Position numbers and translations under genes: made by a program. A DNA stretch of 64,000 nucleotides, from the NCBI RefSeq assembly GCF_009618275.1, contig NZ_WIAD01000013.1:1-64000 (forward strand), read 5' to 3'. Source of the DNA: Roseimaritima sediminicola. GTDB taxonomy: Bacteria > Planctomycetota > Planctomycetia > Pirellulales > Pirellulaceae. The notes below the pieces were generated by a model. The model was not told where the DNA came from. It saw only the letters and a list, made by a program, of their open reading frames with translations, and did no database searches. Below are positions 1 to 10,212 of this stretch, piece by piece (positions within the stretch are counted from its first letter, which is position 1; each line of letters starts with the position of its first letter).

Positions 1-136
1 TTAGTTTCGAGGGGTGGAAGCCAAACAATCACGCGTCGTCTTGAAACGCGAGCGGATTCCACCGATCATGTGGAATGGCTTGCATGACGCAGGATACGCC
101 GCCCCCACCTCGTGCTGTTTAGCGAAGAGCTGATTC

Positions 137-2077
137 ATGACCGCGCTGACCCCGGCAGGTATCCTCGACAGGCTTCACGCGACGGCCGCGACCCTGGGCT
201 TTGCCCTGGTTCTGTGTTTGTCTTCGCCGTGTCGGGCGGAGAGCGAGGATGGTATCGCGGACGCCGAGGCGCTGCGGGCTGATGCCAGGAAAACATTCAA
301 GGAGAAGGTTGGCCCCTTCGTCAAAAAGTACTGCATCGATTGCCACGGTTCTCGGCCCGAGGCGGGCATCAACCTTCGGTCGGCGCTGAACAGTCCCGGT
401 GCCACGTCCTCGTTCCTGCACTGGAAGAAGGCGGTCGCGAACGTCAAAGTCCACGACATGCCGCCCGACTATGTGGATGAGATCCCGACGGATGAAGAAC
501 GCCGCCAATTCACTGCGTGGGTCGGCAAGCTCAAGTACCTGGCCCCCCGCGATCCGGGCCCCTTCGTGATCCGTCGCCTGAGTAAGGTGGAGTACGGCAA
601 CACGCTGCACGACCTGTACGGCGTGGACCCGGCGATCGCCGATAGCCTTCCCGAAGAGGTCCTCGGCGAAGGCTACCTCAACTCGATCTCCCCGCTGCAG
701 TCGGAGTTGTTTCTCGAGATTGCCAATCAGGTCCACGATCAAGTCTTGGCGCCGGAGGGTCAGCCGCCCACCGAAATACAGCAACGTCTGTTCGGCGAGA
801 CGCCCGCCAAAGAAGCCGAGTTCCGCGAGGCAGCCCGGCGAGTCGCACGCGCCCTGGCTCGCGATGCTTACCGTCGGCCTCCCACCGAGGCAGAACTGGA
901 GGTACTGCTGGGCATCTTCGATCTTGGCCGCGAGAACGAGCTGGGTTACACCGCGTCGCTGGGCTTGATGTGGAAGGCAGTTCTCGTCTCTCCGCAGTTC
1001 CTGTTCATCACGCCCGCCGAGGAAGTCAACTCGAAGGACGCCATCGTACCGCTGGACGATTATCAATTGGCCTCGCGTCTTTCCTACCTGTTGTGGTCCG
1101 CGCCGCCCGACGCCGAGCTGTCCGCCCTCGCCGACAAGGGCGAGCTGCACAGGCCCGAGGTGCTGCGAGCCCAAGTGGAGCGACTGTTGATGCACGAGCG
1201 ATCGCGGGCCCTGTTCGACGGCTTCGGTGCCCAGTGGCTGGGCGTGGATGGGCTGCAACGCCAGACGTTTGACCCGGACGTTTTCCCCCAGATGACCCCG
1301 CCTTTGCGCCGGGCGATGATGGATGAAGCACGCCTGTTGTTCGAGAGCATCGTGCGTGAGAACCAGAGCGTGTTGCGATTCGTGGACAGCGACTACACCT
1401 TCCTCAATGAACCACTGGCCAAGTTGTACGGCGTCGAGCAACCCGTTCGTGGTACCGAGATGCGGCGGGTCAAACTGGTGAACCCCAACCGGGGTGGCAT
1501 CCTCGGAATGTCGGCCACGCTGGCGACCACGTCCTTCCCGGGCCGGACCAGCCCCGTTCGTCGGGGTGTTTGGGTGCTCGAACAGGTTCTGGGTGAACGT
1601 GTCCCGCCGCCTCCACCGGACGTCCCGGAACTGGAAGACCAGCAGCAGAAGAGCAGGGAAGGGTTGACGCTGCGTCAGCGGACCGAGTTGCACCAGTCCG
1701 AACCCACGTGCGCCAACTGTCACAAGGTTTTCGACCCCATCGGTTTCGGTTTGGAAAACTTCGACGCCATCGGCCGCTGGCGTGAAAAGAATGAGGCGGG
1801 CGCCGCAATCGATTCAGCGGGAAAGCTCCCGACCGGAGAAAGCTTTTCCACCCCCGCAGAACTGAAGGGCCTGCTGGCCAAGCGAGAAGCCGACTTGGCT
1901 CGAAACCTGACGGAAAGGTTGATGGCCTACGCCCTGGGGCGGCAGCTGGAAGGCTACGACGAAATCGTGATCGACCAGCTGATGGACAAGCTTGCCCAGG
2001 ACGAATACCCAATGCGTACGATGATCACCGAGGTCATCACGAGTTACCTGTTTACGCACCGCAAGGTCAGTGGATGA
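137..2077 (+). CDS. Secreted DUF1587/1595/1592/1588/1585 c-type cytochrome protein
   Basis: This 646-residue protein has a hydrophobic signal segment at about residues 16-34 and is probably exported. A CIDCH heme-c motif lies at residues 66-70 and a second, CANCH, at 525-529. Between and after them the order matches the planctomycete multi-domain cytochrome family: DUF1587 (about 145-205), DUF1595 (about 225-285), DUF1592 (about 300-430), DUF1588 (about 435-545, holding the second heme motif) and DUF1585 (about 560-640). The family is abundant in Planctomycetota and its reaction is unknown; electron transfer outside the cytoplasm is inferred from the heme motifs. Its stop codon overlaps the start of the DUF1552 gene by ATGA, so the two are very likely co-translated. 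The 136 bases before it hold no recognisable gene. Confidence 0.9.
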   Translation: MTALTPAGILDRLHATAATLGFALVLCLSSPCRAESEDGIADAEALRADARKTFKEKVGPFVKKYCIDCHGSRPEAGINLRSALNSPGATSSFLHWKKAVANVKVHDMPPDYVDEIPTDEERRQFTAWVGKLKYLAPRDPGPFVIRRLSKVEYGNTLHDLYGVDPAIADSLPEEVLGEGYLNSISPLQSELFLEIANQVHDQVLAPEGQPPTEIQQRLFGETPAKEAEFREAARRVARALARDAYRRPPTEAELEVLLGIFDLGRENELGYTASLGLMWKAVLVSPQFLFITPAEEVNSKDAIVPLDDYQLASRLSYLLWSAPPDAELSALADKGELHRPEVLRAQVERLLMHERSRALFDGFGAQWLGVDGLQRQTFDPDVFPQMTPPLRRAMMDEARLLFESIVRENQSVLRFVDSDYTFLNEPLAKLYGVEQPVRGTEMRRVKLVNPNRGGILGMSATLATTSFPGRTSPVRRGVWVLEQVLGERVPPPPPDVPELEDQQQKSREGLTLRQRTELHQSEPTCANCHKVFDPIGFGLENFDAIGRWREKNEAGAAIDSAGKLPTGESFSTPAELKGLLAKREADLARNLTERLMAYALGRQLEGYDEIVIDQLMDKLAQDEYPMRTMITEVITSYLFTHRKVSG

Positions 2078-3453
2078 ATCCTATGAATCACCGTTCGCTC
2101 GTCGATCGTCGCACATTGCTGAGAGGCGCCGGAGTTTCGCTTGCGCTGCCGCTGATGGATTCCCTGACCTGGGCGTCCGGCGACCGTCTTTCCAAACCAC
2201 CGGTACGCCTGGGATTCATGTACATGCCTCACGGCGTCATCATGGACGAATTCTGGCCGAAGAGTCCGGAGGCGTACCACAAGACGCCGCCGCCGGCGAT
2301 TGAGTCACTGCGTCCGGTCTTGGACCAGTGCCTGATGATGAAGGGGATCTCTGGTGTGCCGATTTCGCCCTTCAACGGTGCGCCGCATGCGCTGGAGTTG
2401 TCGACTTGGCTGACCGCCACCCTGCCGGACGCGGACACGCGCAGCCGGATCAACATCGCGATCTCGGCCGACCAGATTATGGCCAACTATGTGGGCGCCC
2501 AAACCTTGCTGCCCTCGCTGGAACTGGCGACCATGCCGCAGACCTGGAAGGAGAACCAGGCGGGCCTGCACGAGGCGTACTACTCGCACTGCAGCTACCG
2601 ATCGCCCACGCAGCCTGTTCCCGCCGAGATTGATCCCCGGAACGTCCTGAACAGGCTCTTCGGCAAGCAGGGCGACGCCGCGAGAGTCACCAAGGTAAAC
2701 GCTCTGGACAGGCAAATGCTCGACCGGGTACTGGGCGGCGCGCGGGACCTCCGCCGGACGCTGGCCAGGACCGACCAGCGGAAGCTGGATGAATATCTCC
2801 ACAGCGTGCGGGCGGTCGAGCGACGGATTGCCGCGATCGAGCAACGTCAGCAGGAGGCGGCTCTGGAGAAGGCAGGTGTCCGCAGCGCGAAACGTCACGC
2901 CAGCGATTCGCCGCCCATCGAGGTCAAGATCCCCGAGGGTGAAAAACGCAGCGAGTACATGCAAGTAATGTGTGACCTGACCGTGCTGGCCTTCCAGACG
3001 GACACCACACGCGTCAGCACCTACATCGGATCCACGCCCAACGGCGTGTCGTATCCTGAACTAGGGTTTACGGACAAGCACCACTCGCAGACGCACCACG
3101 AGAATCGCAAAGAGATGGTCCGCAAGGTGGCGGCGATCACCAAATTCAATATCGATCAGTTCGCCTACATGGTGAAAAAGATGGCCAGCCTGCGCGAGGG
3201 CGACGGCACGCTGCTGGACAATTGCATCATGATGTGGGGCTCGGGGCTGGAAGACGGCAACAAGCACCGGCGGGAGAATCTACCATTCATCGTCGCGGGA
3301 AAGGGCGGCGGTTCGATAAAGACCGGGCGTTTCTTGCCTGACGTCAAGGGGAACCAGGGTGACCTGCTGACGACACTGCTCTCCTGCGCCGGCGTACCCG
3401 TGGACCGGCCCATTGGCATCGCGACCAAGCAGATCACCGAAATGAAGTCCTGA
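2074..3453 (+). CDS. DUF1552 family secreted protein
   Basis: The 459-residue protein starts with a Tat-like signal: a twin arginine in [10 protein letters not shown] at about residues 11-20, then a hydrophobic stretch ending near ASG at 35. The rest is a single DUF1552 domain, full length for the family. DUF1552 proteins are nearly always encoded right after a DUF1592-type cytochrome, as here, where the start overlaps the upstream stop by four bases. A second in-frame ATG nine bases downstream is possible, but the overlap favours the first. The biochemical activity is unknown. Tat export would fit a protein that folds, perhaps with a cofactor, before leaving the cytoplasm; that is inference. 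Confidence 0.9.
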   Translation: MNPMNHRSLVDRRTLLRGAGVSLALPLMDSLTWASGDRLSKPPVRLGFMYMPHGVIMDEFWPKSPEAYHKTPPPAIESLRPVLDQCLMMKGISGVPISPFNGAPHALELSTWLTATLPDADTRSRINIAISADQIMANYVGAQTLLPSLELATMPQTWKENQAGLHEAYYSHCSYRSPTQPVPAEIDPRNVLNRLFGKQGDAARVTKVNALDRQMLDRVLGGARDLRRTLARTDQRKLDEYLHSVRAVERRIAAIEQRQQEAALEKAGVRSAKRHASDSPPIEVKIPEGEKRSEYMQVMCDLTVLAFQTDTTRVSTYIGSTPNGVSYPELGFTDKHHSQTHHENRKEMVRKVAAITKFNIDQFAYMVKKMASLREGDGTLLDNCIMMWGSGLEDGNKHRRENLPFIVAGKGGGSIKTGRFLPDVKGNQGDLLTTLLSCAGVPVDRPIGIATKQITEMKS

Positions 3454-3459
3454 CCCGGT

Positions 3460-3480
3460 TCCGCCGTTCCGCGCGGCGGA
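3460..3480 (+). terminator. GC hairpin after the DUF1552 gene
   Basis: A 7-bp perfect stem (TCCGCCG / CGGCGGA) with a 7-base loop lies just after the DUF1552 stop codon. No T tract follows, so it is at best a weak or factor-dependent terminator, or an RNA-stabilising hairpin. Confidence 0.25.
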
Positions 3481-3555
3481 CCAGGTTCGACATGCTGTCC
3501 ACATTCGCTTGTTGATTTGCACCGGCTTTCACTTCGGCTCACAGGTGACCTTCTC

Positions 3556-4875
3556 ATGGGGCCCGACTCTTCTGCTCGCCGCCGCGAAGCCTTCATTCCC
3601 TATGTTCGCTCCGACCTCATCGACATGTGTGTGAAGGACGGCAAGCTGCAGGGGGAGCAGGTCGCTAAGTTCCGTCAGCTTGCCGAGATCCTCTCCGCCT
3701 ACGTCCACTACGATTTCCAAAGGACCATCGACGAGATCAAAAAACACTACGCGACTTTCGATCCGGATCGAGAGATCGATCCGCGTCAACAAGCGGAGGC
3801 TTCGGAGGCTAGTGCCGAACACGTGGTGACGCTGTTTGAAACCGTGGCCAAGCGGGCCAACTATTTCGAAATCACGGCTGACCAAATCCGGGAATCCTTC
3901 GACGCCGTGACCTTGATCGATCTGCAGACAGAGGTCGACCTGGACGATTTCAAAAGGGTCCGTTGTTTCGCGACAGGCGATCTCTACAAGACGACCGAAG
4001 TCAAGAAACTGTTTCGGAAGCGAAAAGTACGGGTGGATGTGCTGCAACGCGTGCTGTTACTGCTGCACTTCCAAGACGCCGACTATTTTAACAAGCGGAA
4101 GAAAAAACGTCCGCTCGGGGAAGCCTCGTTCCAGCCCGGAAAAATCTACGTGTATCACTACAAGGACGTGCCGAAGTTTGATCTCGAACTGCTGTTTCCG
4201 AATGTGCAGGTCGGCATGACCTGGAAAGACAAACTGATGTTTGGCGTCCCCGCCGTGGGCGGCTCGATCGGCGTGTTGTTCAAGGCGGCGCCGCAGATGT
4301 TGATCATCATCGGCGCGATCATGTTCTTTGTCGCCGGCGCCGACTGGGCGGCCAAGGTCGGCGTGACCCAGGACTCCGTTTCCAACGTCATGCCCGTGCT
4401 GACCGCTTTGATGGGCGTGATCATCGCGCTCGGTGGTCTCGCGTTCAAGCAGTGGAGCAACTATCGGAACAAACGAATCGAGTTTCTCAAGGACGTCAGC
4501 GAACAGTTATTTTTCCGAAACTTGGCGACCAACCGCAGCGTGTTCCACAGCGTCATCGACAGTGCAGAGGACGAGGAGAACAAGGAAATGCTGCTCGTGC
4601 TCTACCACCTGATCGTCAGCCCCAAAGGATCACTCACCCGCAACCAACTCGATGCCCGGATCGAGCAGTGGATGAAGGAACGCTTTGGCACGGTCATCGA
4701 TTTTGACATCGACGGTCCACTGGAAAACCTGAAAGCCCTCCGGGGTCCAACGCGAGACGGCCGTGAAGTTCCGCTTGTCCAGACTGACGCCGACGGCCAT
4801 CTCCTCGCTGCCACGCTAGATGACGCCAAGCACATCATCGATCATCTCTGGGACAACGCATTCCGGTATGCCTGA
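3556..4875 (+). CDS. DUF3754 (TMEM143-like) membrane protein
   Basis: This 439-residue protein has a soluble N-terminal part, a conserved segment around residues 120-215 (including FKRVRCF and the RKRKVRVDVLQRVLLLLHFQD region), two predicted membrane helices at about 248-266 and 278-298, and a C-terminal soluble part. This matches DUF3754, the family of the animal mitochondrial protein TMEM143; its function is not established in bacteria or eukaryotes. A TTG start 39 bases upstream stays in frame, but the ATG at 3556 gives the more natural charged N-terminus. It reads as a monocistronic gene: a 102-bp gap with a hairpin precedes it and repeat DNA follows. There is no signal peptide, so the N-terminus is probably cytoplasmic. 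Confidence 0.75.
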   Translation: MGPDSSARRREAFIPYVRSDLIDMCVKDGKLQGEQVAKFRQLAEILSAYVHYDFQRTIDEIKKHYATFDPDREIDPRQQAEASEASAEHVVTLFETVAKRANYFEITADQIRESFDAVTLIDLQTEVDLDDFKRVRCFATGDLYKTTEVKKLFRKRKVRVDVLQRVLLLLHFQDADYFNKRKKKRPLGEASFQPGKIYVYHYKDVPKFDLELLFPNVQVGMTWKDKLMFGVPAVGGSIGVLFKAAPQMLIIIGAIMFFVAGADWAAKVGVTQDSVSNVMPVLTALMGVIIALGGLAFKQWSNYRNKRIEFLKDVSEQLFFRNLATNRSVFHSVIDSAEDEENKEMLLVLYHLIVSPKGSLTRNQLDARIEQWMKERFGTVIDFDIDGPLENLKALRGPTRDGREVPLVQTDADGHLLAATLDDAKHIIDHLWDNAFRYA

Positions 4876-5004
4876 TCGGAGCACAGCAGGTCCATCCGGG
4901 ATGCTCTCGTGGGTTATTTTAGGCTGGTGGGTTTTCTTTAGGCTCGACGGTGGTGTCCGAACTGCGGTTGTTTGTTTTAAGCACGTCGGCGTAAATCTTT
5001 CGGT

Positions 5005-5120
5005 GAAACCCCGCGACAACACCCTCCCGCGCAGCGGGTGGGTCGGGCTCTTAGGCCCGGGGAGGGCCCTACGGAAACCCTCTCCGGGCCTAAGAGCCCG
5101 ACTCTCCCAGAGGGAGAGTA
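5005..5120 (+). repeat. Palindromic intergenic repeat, family A, copy 1
   Basis: The core is two 23-base arms at 5042-5064 and 5080-5102 that pair with one mismatch and would form a long GC-rich hairpin. Shorter hairpins flank it: CCCGC/GCGGG on the left, and CTCTCCC/GGGAGAG at 5102-5108 and 5112-5118. A copy in opposite orientation lies at about 54869-54986 and matches over almost the whole length, differing mainly in the loop. The two copies show that this is a mobile or amplified element and not a one-off terminator. No transposase is present, so any movement would need help in trans. Confidence 0.8.
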
Positions 5121-5154
5121 AAGCCGAATGAAATGTTGCGACGTGTTAGAGTCT

Positions 5155-5285
5155 CGCGATTTAGTCCCGCAGGGACGGCAGGATGTAGCCGCGGGTGTCA
5201 GCCCGTGGTACGGGAAATGGCAGGGGCGTTCAGTCCCGAAGGGACGACAGGAACTGCGTTCCTGTCGCCACTCCGTGGCTGCGGC
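5155..5285 (+). repeat. GTCCC/GGGAC-containing intergenic repeat, family C
   Basis: Two related units, each with a short perfect inverted repeat (GTCCC-N2-GGGAC near 5163 and again near 5231) followed by a GAC(A/G)GCAGGA-like or GACGACAGG tail, lie in tandem. A similar motif (AGTCGCGGAGCGACGACATG, then a GTGGTAGCCCCGGG segment) occurs at about 10959-10993, and GTAGCCGCGGGTGTCAGCCCGTGGTA here resembles the latter part. It is best read as a degenerate dispersed repeat. No coding function is visible. Confidence 0.45.
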
Positions 5286-5342
5286 ATCAAACTCTCCGTA
5301 GATTATGCTGGTGCAGGTCCAACAAGAACCGTTGACGGCGGG

Positions 5343-7994
5343 TTACGGCTTGTCGAACAGCTTGTGTTCGGGGTCGCCGCCGCTGATCAGGTAGGCCGTG
5401 AGGTCGAGGATTTCCTCTTTGGTCATCCGGTTGAATAGACCCGCCGGCATGGGCGAAGTCTTGCTGACGACCAGCTCCTCGATGGTGTCGCGATTGATCG
5501 TAACGCGTTGGTTTGGATCCGTCAGGTCGGTGTTCAGCACGATCGCGCCGCCGTTCCGGCGAACCCCCAGATTGACGATCACGCCGGAGTGCATCCGCCC
5601 GTCGTCCGTGAGGATCTTGACCGACGAGAACTGATCGTTGATCACCTTGCTGGGATTGACCACCTGGTCGAGAAGATCGCGGACGGAGTAGCGACGTCCG
5701 GATGTGGTTAGATCCGGGCCCGTCATGCCACCCTGGTTCTGAAAGCGGTGACAGGCGTAACAACCGGCTGCCGCGAACATTTTGCGACCGTTAAGAAAGT
5801 CGCGGTGCTTCAGGCCGGTGCTTGCGGCCTGGCTCAGTTCGTCCAGGGTCCACTGCGTTTCGGCACGTCCCGCGAAGATCTCTCCGAGGTTTTCCAGGGC
5901 CGACTTCTTCACCGGCTTCTTCGCCAGAATCTCCTTCAGCGATTCTTTCTCCGATTCGGTGAGCGAGGCAACCGCATCGTCGCGGATGAACTGGATGAAC
6001 TTTTCGAAGCTGGCTCCTCCACGGTAGTTTGCGGCTTTGAGAAACCATTCGAAATAGGCGGTCTTCAATTCATCGGTCCAGCCGGACTGGAGCATCCGGA
6101 TCGAGCGGGCGTACTGGACCTGTTCTTCTTGCGTCGGTGCAGCTGCGATCATCGCCATCGCTTTCGCGGCAACCGTAGGCGACTCGAGCCAGGCCAGGGT
6201 CTCGCACAGCAGCCAATTCAATTCTGCAGTCTTCGCAGGAAACAGCGGGTCGAGCGCCGTGGTCAACTTCTGGACGGTTGCATCGTCAGGTCTACCGAAT
6301 CGGTTGAGGATGACTTGCAGGGTGCGCTGCAACGTGAGTTGGGTGGTCGTATCGAGCTGCTGCATATCGATCCGAAGCACAGCGCTGATCAGTTCGTCAC
6401 GCATCGCCGTATCGACCGGTGGCGTTTCCTCATCGCGGTGGAGGGGACAAACGCCGGTCACGCGAGCCAGGGCCAACAGGGCTTCGACCTGTTTCTTCGG
6501 ATCCGGCTCGGTAAGCGCGCGATCGGCCCAGGTCTCGACCGGTTGATGCTCCAAAGCCGTCCGGGCAGCAAATCGGATGAAGCGGTCATCGTGCGACAAA
6601 TGGGGCCATGCGGTCGCGACGGCGCTGCGATCCTGTCGGCCGTGAAACCGTTCCAGCGAACGTCGAAGCTCGCGGGCCTCGTTCGTTGCCGGAGTATGTC
6701 GCACGGGTTCGGTCGATTCATCCCCGACGTACGTGACTCGATACAGCCCCGATTGCACTTTGCGTCCGCCGATGGTGAAGTACATCGCACCGTCGTCCGG
6801 ATGAATGATCGCGTCGGTGATGGGCAGCGGCGCGCCGGTAACGAATTCTTCTTTGGTTGCCGTGTAGGTTGAGCCTTCGGGCTTGAGGTGAACCGCGTAG
6901 AGTTTGCCCCAGCTCCAGTCGAGTGCGTACAAGGCGTTCTGGTATTTCGCGGGGAAGTTTGCGCCGTAACCAAACGTCACGCCGGTCGGTGATCCGGGGC
7001 CGATGTCCAGAATGCCCGGCAGGTTGTCGGCGTAAAACGGAGGTCGCTTGCCGGCACCGTTTCGCCAGCCGAACTCGGCGCCGCTGGTCACATGGTTGAT
7101 GCGTGTGGGCCGATACCAAGGCGTGTTGAAGTCGTACTCCATGTCGGCATCGTAGGTGAACAGTTCGCCGTCGCGATTGAAGGCGGCGTCGAAGATGTTG
7201 CGAAACCCGTTGGCATAGGCTTCAAACGATTGACCGTCGAGATCGACTTTGTAGATGATGCCGCCGGGGGCCAAACGCCCGCGGTTGTGGCCTCGGCCGT
7301 CGGGGAAACTGGGCAACAGATGATCCTCGCCCCAGACCTGTGCGACCTGTGACGACGGGGCCAGTTGCGTCGGCTCGGTGTTGTTGCCGGTGATCAAATA
7401 CAGGGATTTGCCGTCGGGACTCGGGACAACCGCGTGGACTCCATGGTCTCCTCTGGCTTGCAGTTCGCGCAACAACTCCACCTTGTCCAGTTCGTCGTCG
7501 CCATCGCTGTCGGTGACTCGGTAAAGCCCTGAGGGAATCTTCGCTTCGTAGTCGTTGACGCCGACGTACAGAGCGTCGTTGTGCCACACCATTCCGTTGA
7601 CGGCTCGAATGTCGACCGGCACGCTCTGTACATCCGCGGCTCTCAACGTCGCGCCGGCCTCTGGCGGAGTGACTCGATACAGCCCGCCGAACTGATCGCT
7701 GACCAACAACCGGCCTTTGTTGTCGGTACACAGATTGACCCACGAACCCTGCGTATCGCCGGGAACGGAGTAGAGCAATTCGACTTGGAAACCCTTGGCT
7801 GCTTTGATGCGATCCACCGGAGTGGCTTGGTTGCCGGCGTTCTTGCTGACAGCATCGATCGCCGCCTTTGCGTCTTTACCGTCCCGGCCGGACAAGGCTT
7901 TGCCGTTGATGAGCGGCTGGAATTCTTCAGCGCCGGCGGTGGTTGCGAGGGCAAGAAGCGGTAGGAGTGTGGCCAGCAACTTCATCAATTTCAT
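5343..7994 (-). CDS. PVC-type heme-binding membrane-bound dehydrogenase-like protein
   Basis: This 883-residue protein starts at the ATG that opens a clear signal peptide (MKLMKLLATLLPLLALATTAGA); an in-frame start 51 bases upstream would spoil it. Residues about 60-430 form a beta-propeller resembling sorbosone or glucose dehydrogenases, with phrases such as DGELFTYDADMEYD and NPWYRPTRINHV-like segments. An alpha-helical HEAT-like region follows (about 460-720). The C-terminal domain carries a CYACH heme-c motif at 745-749 and the typical end of the Pirellula/Verrucomicrobium heme-binding domain (SPMPAGLFN...DLTAYLISGG). The substrate is unknown; oxidation of a sugar or alcohol outside the cytoplasm, passing electrons to the heme, is inferred from family resemblance. 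A second gene of the same architecture lies at 15949-18498. Confidence 0.85.
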   Translation of the reverse strand: MKLMKLLATLLPLLALATTAGAEEFQPLINGKALSGRDGKDAKAAIDAVSKNAGNQATPVDRIKAAKGFQVELLYSVPGDTQGSWVNLCTDNKGRLLVSDQFGGLYRVTPPEAGATLRAADVQSVPVDIRAVNGMVWHNDALYVGVNDYEAKIPSGLYRVTDSDGDDELDKVELLRELQARGDHGVHAVVPSPDGKSLYLITGNNTEPTQLAPSSQVAQVWGEDHLLPSFPDGRGHNRGRLAPGGIIYKVDLDGQSFEAYANGFRNIFDAAFNRDGELFTYDADMEYDFNTPWYRPTRINHVTSGAEFGWRNGAGKRPPFYADNLPGILDIGPGSPTGVTFGYGANFPAKYQNALYALDWSWGKLYAVHLKPEGSTYTATKEEFVTGAPLPITDAIIHPDDGAMYFTIGGRKVQSGLYRVTYVGDESTEPVRHTPATNEARELRRSLERFHGRQDRSAVATAWPHLSHDDRFIRFAARTALEHQPVETWADRALTEPDPKKQVEALLALARVTGVCPLHRDEETPPVDTAMRDELISAVLRIDMQQLDTTTQLTLQRTLQVILNRFGRPDDATVQKLTTALDPLFPAKTAELNWLLCETLAWLESPTVAAKAMAMIAAAPTQEEQVQYARSIRMLQSGWTDELKTAYFEWFLKAANYRGGASFEKFIQFIRDDAVASLTESEKESLKEILAKKPVKKSALENLGEIFAGRAETQWTLDELSQAASTGLKHRDFLNGRKMFAAAGCYACHRFQNQGGMTGPDLTTSGRRYSVRDLLDQVVNPSKVINDQFSSVKILTDDGRMHSGVIVNLGVRRNGGAIVLNTDLTDPNQRVTINRDTIEELVVSKTSPMPAGLFNRMTKEEILDLTAYLISGGDPEHKLFDKP

Positions 7995-8189
7995 CGCGTT
8001 TATGTTTGTTTGAGAGCTAGATTCTCTTTCACTACGGTGGAGCACTGCCCAGTTTAATCCATTTGCTGCGGGCAGAACCGCAGGAATATCCAGTGGGGGG
8101 GGGCGGTGGACTGGTCATGTCGACCGGATTTCGATGTCGGCTTGACGCCTCACCTGTCCACGACCGATCCGCGGAGAATCCAAGCGGAA

Positions 8190-10199
8190 TCAATCCTCGG
8201 TCGCTCGGTCCCCTGAGGGAGCGGCTGCCGACGCGATGCAATCGCGGGTCCGCGCGACCAGCAGCTTCGCAATGGCTTGATCGAGCTGGCCGCGACCGAC
8301 GCGATGGTACTTGCCACCAGTTCGGCCGGCTATCAGCTCGGGCGCCTGGCGGTACTTGGGTTCGTGAATCTCGGTGTGGATGACGTCGATCGCGATGCCT
8401 GCTTGTTGGTACTCGTCCAGAATCGAGGCGTCCAGCAAGACGGGATCGCCGTCGGTCAGGACGATTAAGCGGCGCTGCGCCGCGTCGACGGCCTCAAGTG
8501 ATGCCAGGGCCATCTGGAGCGCGGGGTCAAAGCTGGGCAGGTCGCCGGGCAGCGCGTCTTTGATCCGCTGGAATAATTGAACCTTGTCTTGTTCTCGAGT
8601 TCGCGACATCCCCTGGTTGCCTTCCCACAACCACTGCGGTCCGCCGCGTTGGTAGGCGAGAAAGCCGCAATAGTCTTGGTCGCGAAACTCGCCCAACGCA
8701 CGCGTTACCGCAAGCTGTTGGATCGTGTTGCCTCGTTTGAATTCGGCGGCGTGAATCAGATAGACGACCGCGACCGAGTCATTGTCCTGAGCGGCAGCGA
8801 GTTGCGGAAGCGCCGCGTCCCCGGCGGTGATTTCGCCGGCCGGTTCTTCCGGGGCGTCGACTTGAATCACTTTGCCGCTTTCCTCGTCGACTTGGACGGT
8901 AACCTTTCGGTCCTTGGTTTCGATGATGATCGTGATCGTGGCCAGCAGCAGAGCCGGCCCCAGCCATCCGCCGGCGATCCACCAACGCTTGCGCGGAATG
9001 CGGCCGGATCCTTGTCGGCTTGTTTGCAGTGCTGCAGGTAACGCAACGGTGGCTGGATTGCGGACGTGCGCCAGGCAGGATTCCAGCAGGTCGGCGACTT
9101 GAGTGGCGGACTGAAAACGGTCGCCAGGTTGTTTTTCCAACAGACGCAAAACGATTCGCTCGAGCCATCGCGGCAGGGCAGGGCGTTGATCTCGGATGCT
9201 GGGAGCGTCGGCGTCGGCCACCATTCGCAGCGTCGCGAAGCTGCCTTTGCCGCGAAACGGAGGCTCGCCCGTGCACAACGCATGCAGCAAACAACCCAGG
9301 CTGAACAAGTCGCTGCGTCCGTCGAGCGCCTCGCCGCGAACTTGTTCGGGAGACATGTACTGCGGCGTTCCAGGATGGAACCCGGTTTGGGTCAGTTGTT
9401 GGTCGTCGTCCGCGCGGGCCAGGCCGAAATCGGTGAGCATGGCCCGGGAAACATCTTCGTCCAGCAGCACATTCGATGGCTTGACGTCTCGATGGATCAA
9501 GCCTTGCGCATGGGCGGCGGCGAGCCCGCGGGCGGTTTGTAGGCCGATTCGCAGGATCTCGCACAAATCCAGATTCGCATCGCGGTTCAGGCGGTCTTGC
9601 AGGGAACCGCCGGCGACGTACTGCATCACCAGATACGGCGATTCGGCGTCGGATTCCACGTTGTGGATCGGGACCACATGGTCGTCCACGATGCCGGCGG
9701 CCGCGCGAGCTTCGCGAGCAAACCGCTCCCGGGCCGATCGGCTGCGGGCCAGATGCGGCGAGAGCAATTTGATGGCGACGGGGCGGTTGAGTTCCGTGTC
9801 GAACGCTTTGAACACGATGCCCATTCCGCCGGCGCCCAGCAAGCGTTCGACTTCGTAGCGGCCCAGGCGACCGAGCATCTCCGGGTGCGAGGGCGCTGCG
9901 AGCAACTGCCTGGCCATCGCTTCGGTCCATTGCGGCGAATCATCTGCGGTGATTCGAAAACGGTTGGCCGCGGCAAGTGGCGGCGCGATTTCGTCTACCG
10001 TCGATTGAGCCCGGCTTGCGAAAGCGCGGTTTGCACGATCCCACATCGGATCTTCCGCGGCCAGGTTCGCAAGACGTCGTTGGCACGATTCGCATTGCTC
10101 GACGTGTTCCAGAAGCGCGTCATTGGCTTGCCGGTCGTCGTCCGCGTCGATCAGAGCTTCCAAGGCGGCAGCGTCGCATTTCAGTTTCGTGTACGCCAT
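8190..10199 (-). CDS. Membrane Ser/Thr protein kinase with N-terminal zinc finger and vWA-like C-terminus
   Basis: The 669-residue protein opens with an anti-sigma-like zinc-finger motif (H32, C36, C39). The kinase domain (about 113-375) has every key element: glycine loop GAGGMG at 122-127, ATP-binding K144, catalytic HRDVKPSN with D238, DFG at 257-259 and GTPQYMSPEQ. One membrane helix follows (about 406-426). The exported part (about 470-650) looks like a von Willebrand A fold (RRLIVLTDGD), but the first strand lacks the DxSxS metal site. A strong GGAGGT precedes the ATG. It lies 13 bases downstream of an ECF sigma factor gene, so the two form an operon, and the zinc finger may bind that sigma factor. 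The trigger for the extracellular sensor is unknown. Confidence 0.9.
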   Translation of the reverse strand: MAYTKLKCDAAALEALIDADDDRQANDALLEHVEQCESCQRRLANLAAEDPMWDRANRAFASRAQSTVDEIAPPLAAANRFRITADDSPQWTEAMARQLLAAPSHPEMLGRLGRYEVERLLGAGGMGIVFKAFDTELNRPVAIKLLSPHLARSRSARERFAREARAAAGIVDDHVVPIHNVESDAESPYLVMQYVAGGSLQDRLNRDANLDLCEILRIGLQTARGLAAAHAQGLIHRDVKPSNVLLDEDVSRAMLTDFGLARADDDQQLTQTGFHPGTPQYMSPEQVRGEALDGRSDLFSLGCLLHALCTGEPPFRGKGSFATLRMVADADAPSIRDQRPALPRWLERIVLRLLEKQPGDRFQSATQVADLLESCLAHVRNPATVALPAALQTSRQGSGRIPRKRWWIAGGWLGPALLLATITIIIETKDRKVTVQVDEESGKVIQVDAPEEPAGEITAGDAALPQLAAAQDNDSVAVVYLIHAAEFKRGNTIQQLAVTRALGEFRDQDYCGFLAYQRGGPQWLWEGNQGMSRTREQDKVQLFQRIKDALPGDLPSFDPALQMALASLEAVDAAQRRLIVLTDGDPVLLDASILDEYQQAGIAIDVIHTEIHEPKYRQAPELIAGRTGGKYHRVGRGQLDQAIAKLLVARTRDCIASAAAPSGDRATED

Positions 10200-10212
10200 G
10201 ACGCACCTCCGG

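Larger units (their letters stand above)
4876..5342. other. Gene-free interval between convergent genes, filled with palindromic repeats
   Basis: No coding region is convincing in this 467-base gap between two converging genes. Positions about 5005-5120 hold a long palindromic element with a near-exact inverted copy at about 54869-54986. Positions about 5155-5285 hold a second motif in which short GTCCC-N-GGGAC inverted repeats recur. Both look like dispersed intergenic repeats at gene 3' ends, a typical position for REP-like sequences. Confidence 0.7.

Noticed and set aside
8270-8790. Active metal-binding vWA domain in the kinase
   Set aside because: The first strand lacks the DxSxS part of the MIDAS motif, so only a vWA-like fold is claimed.
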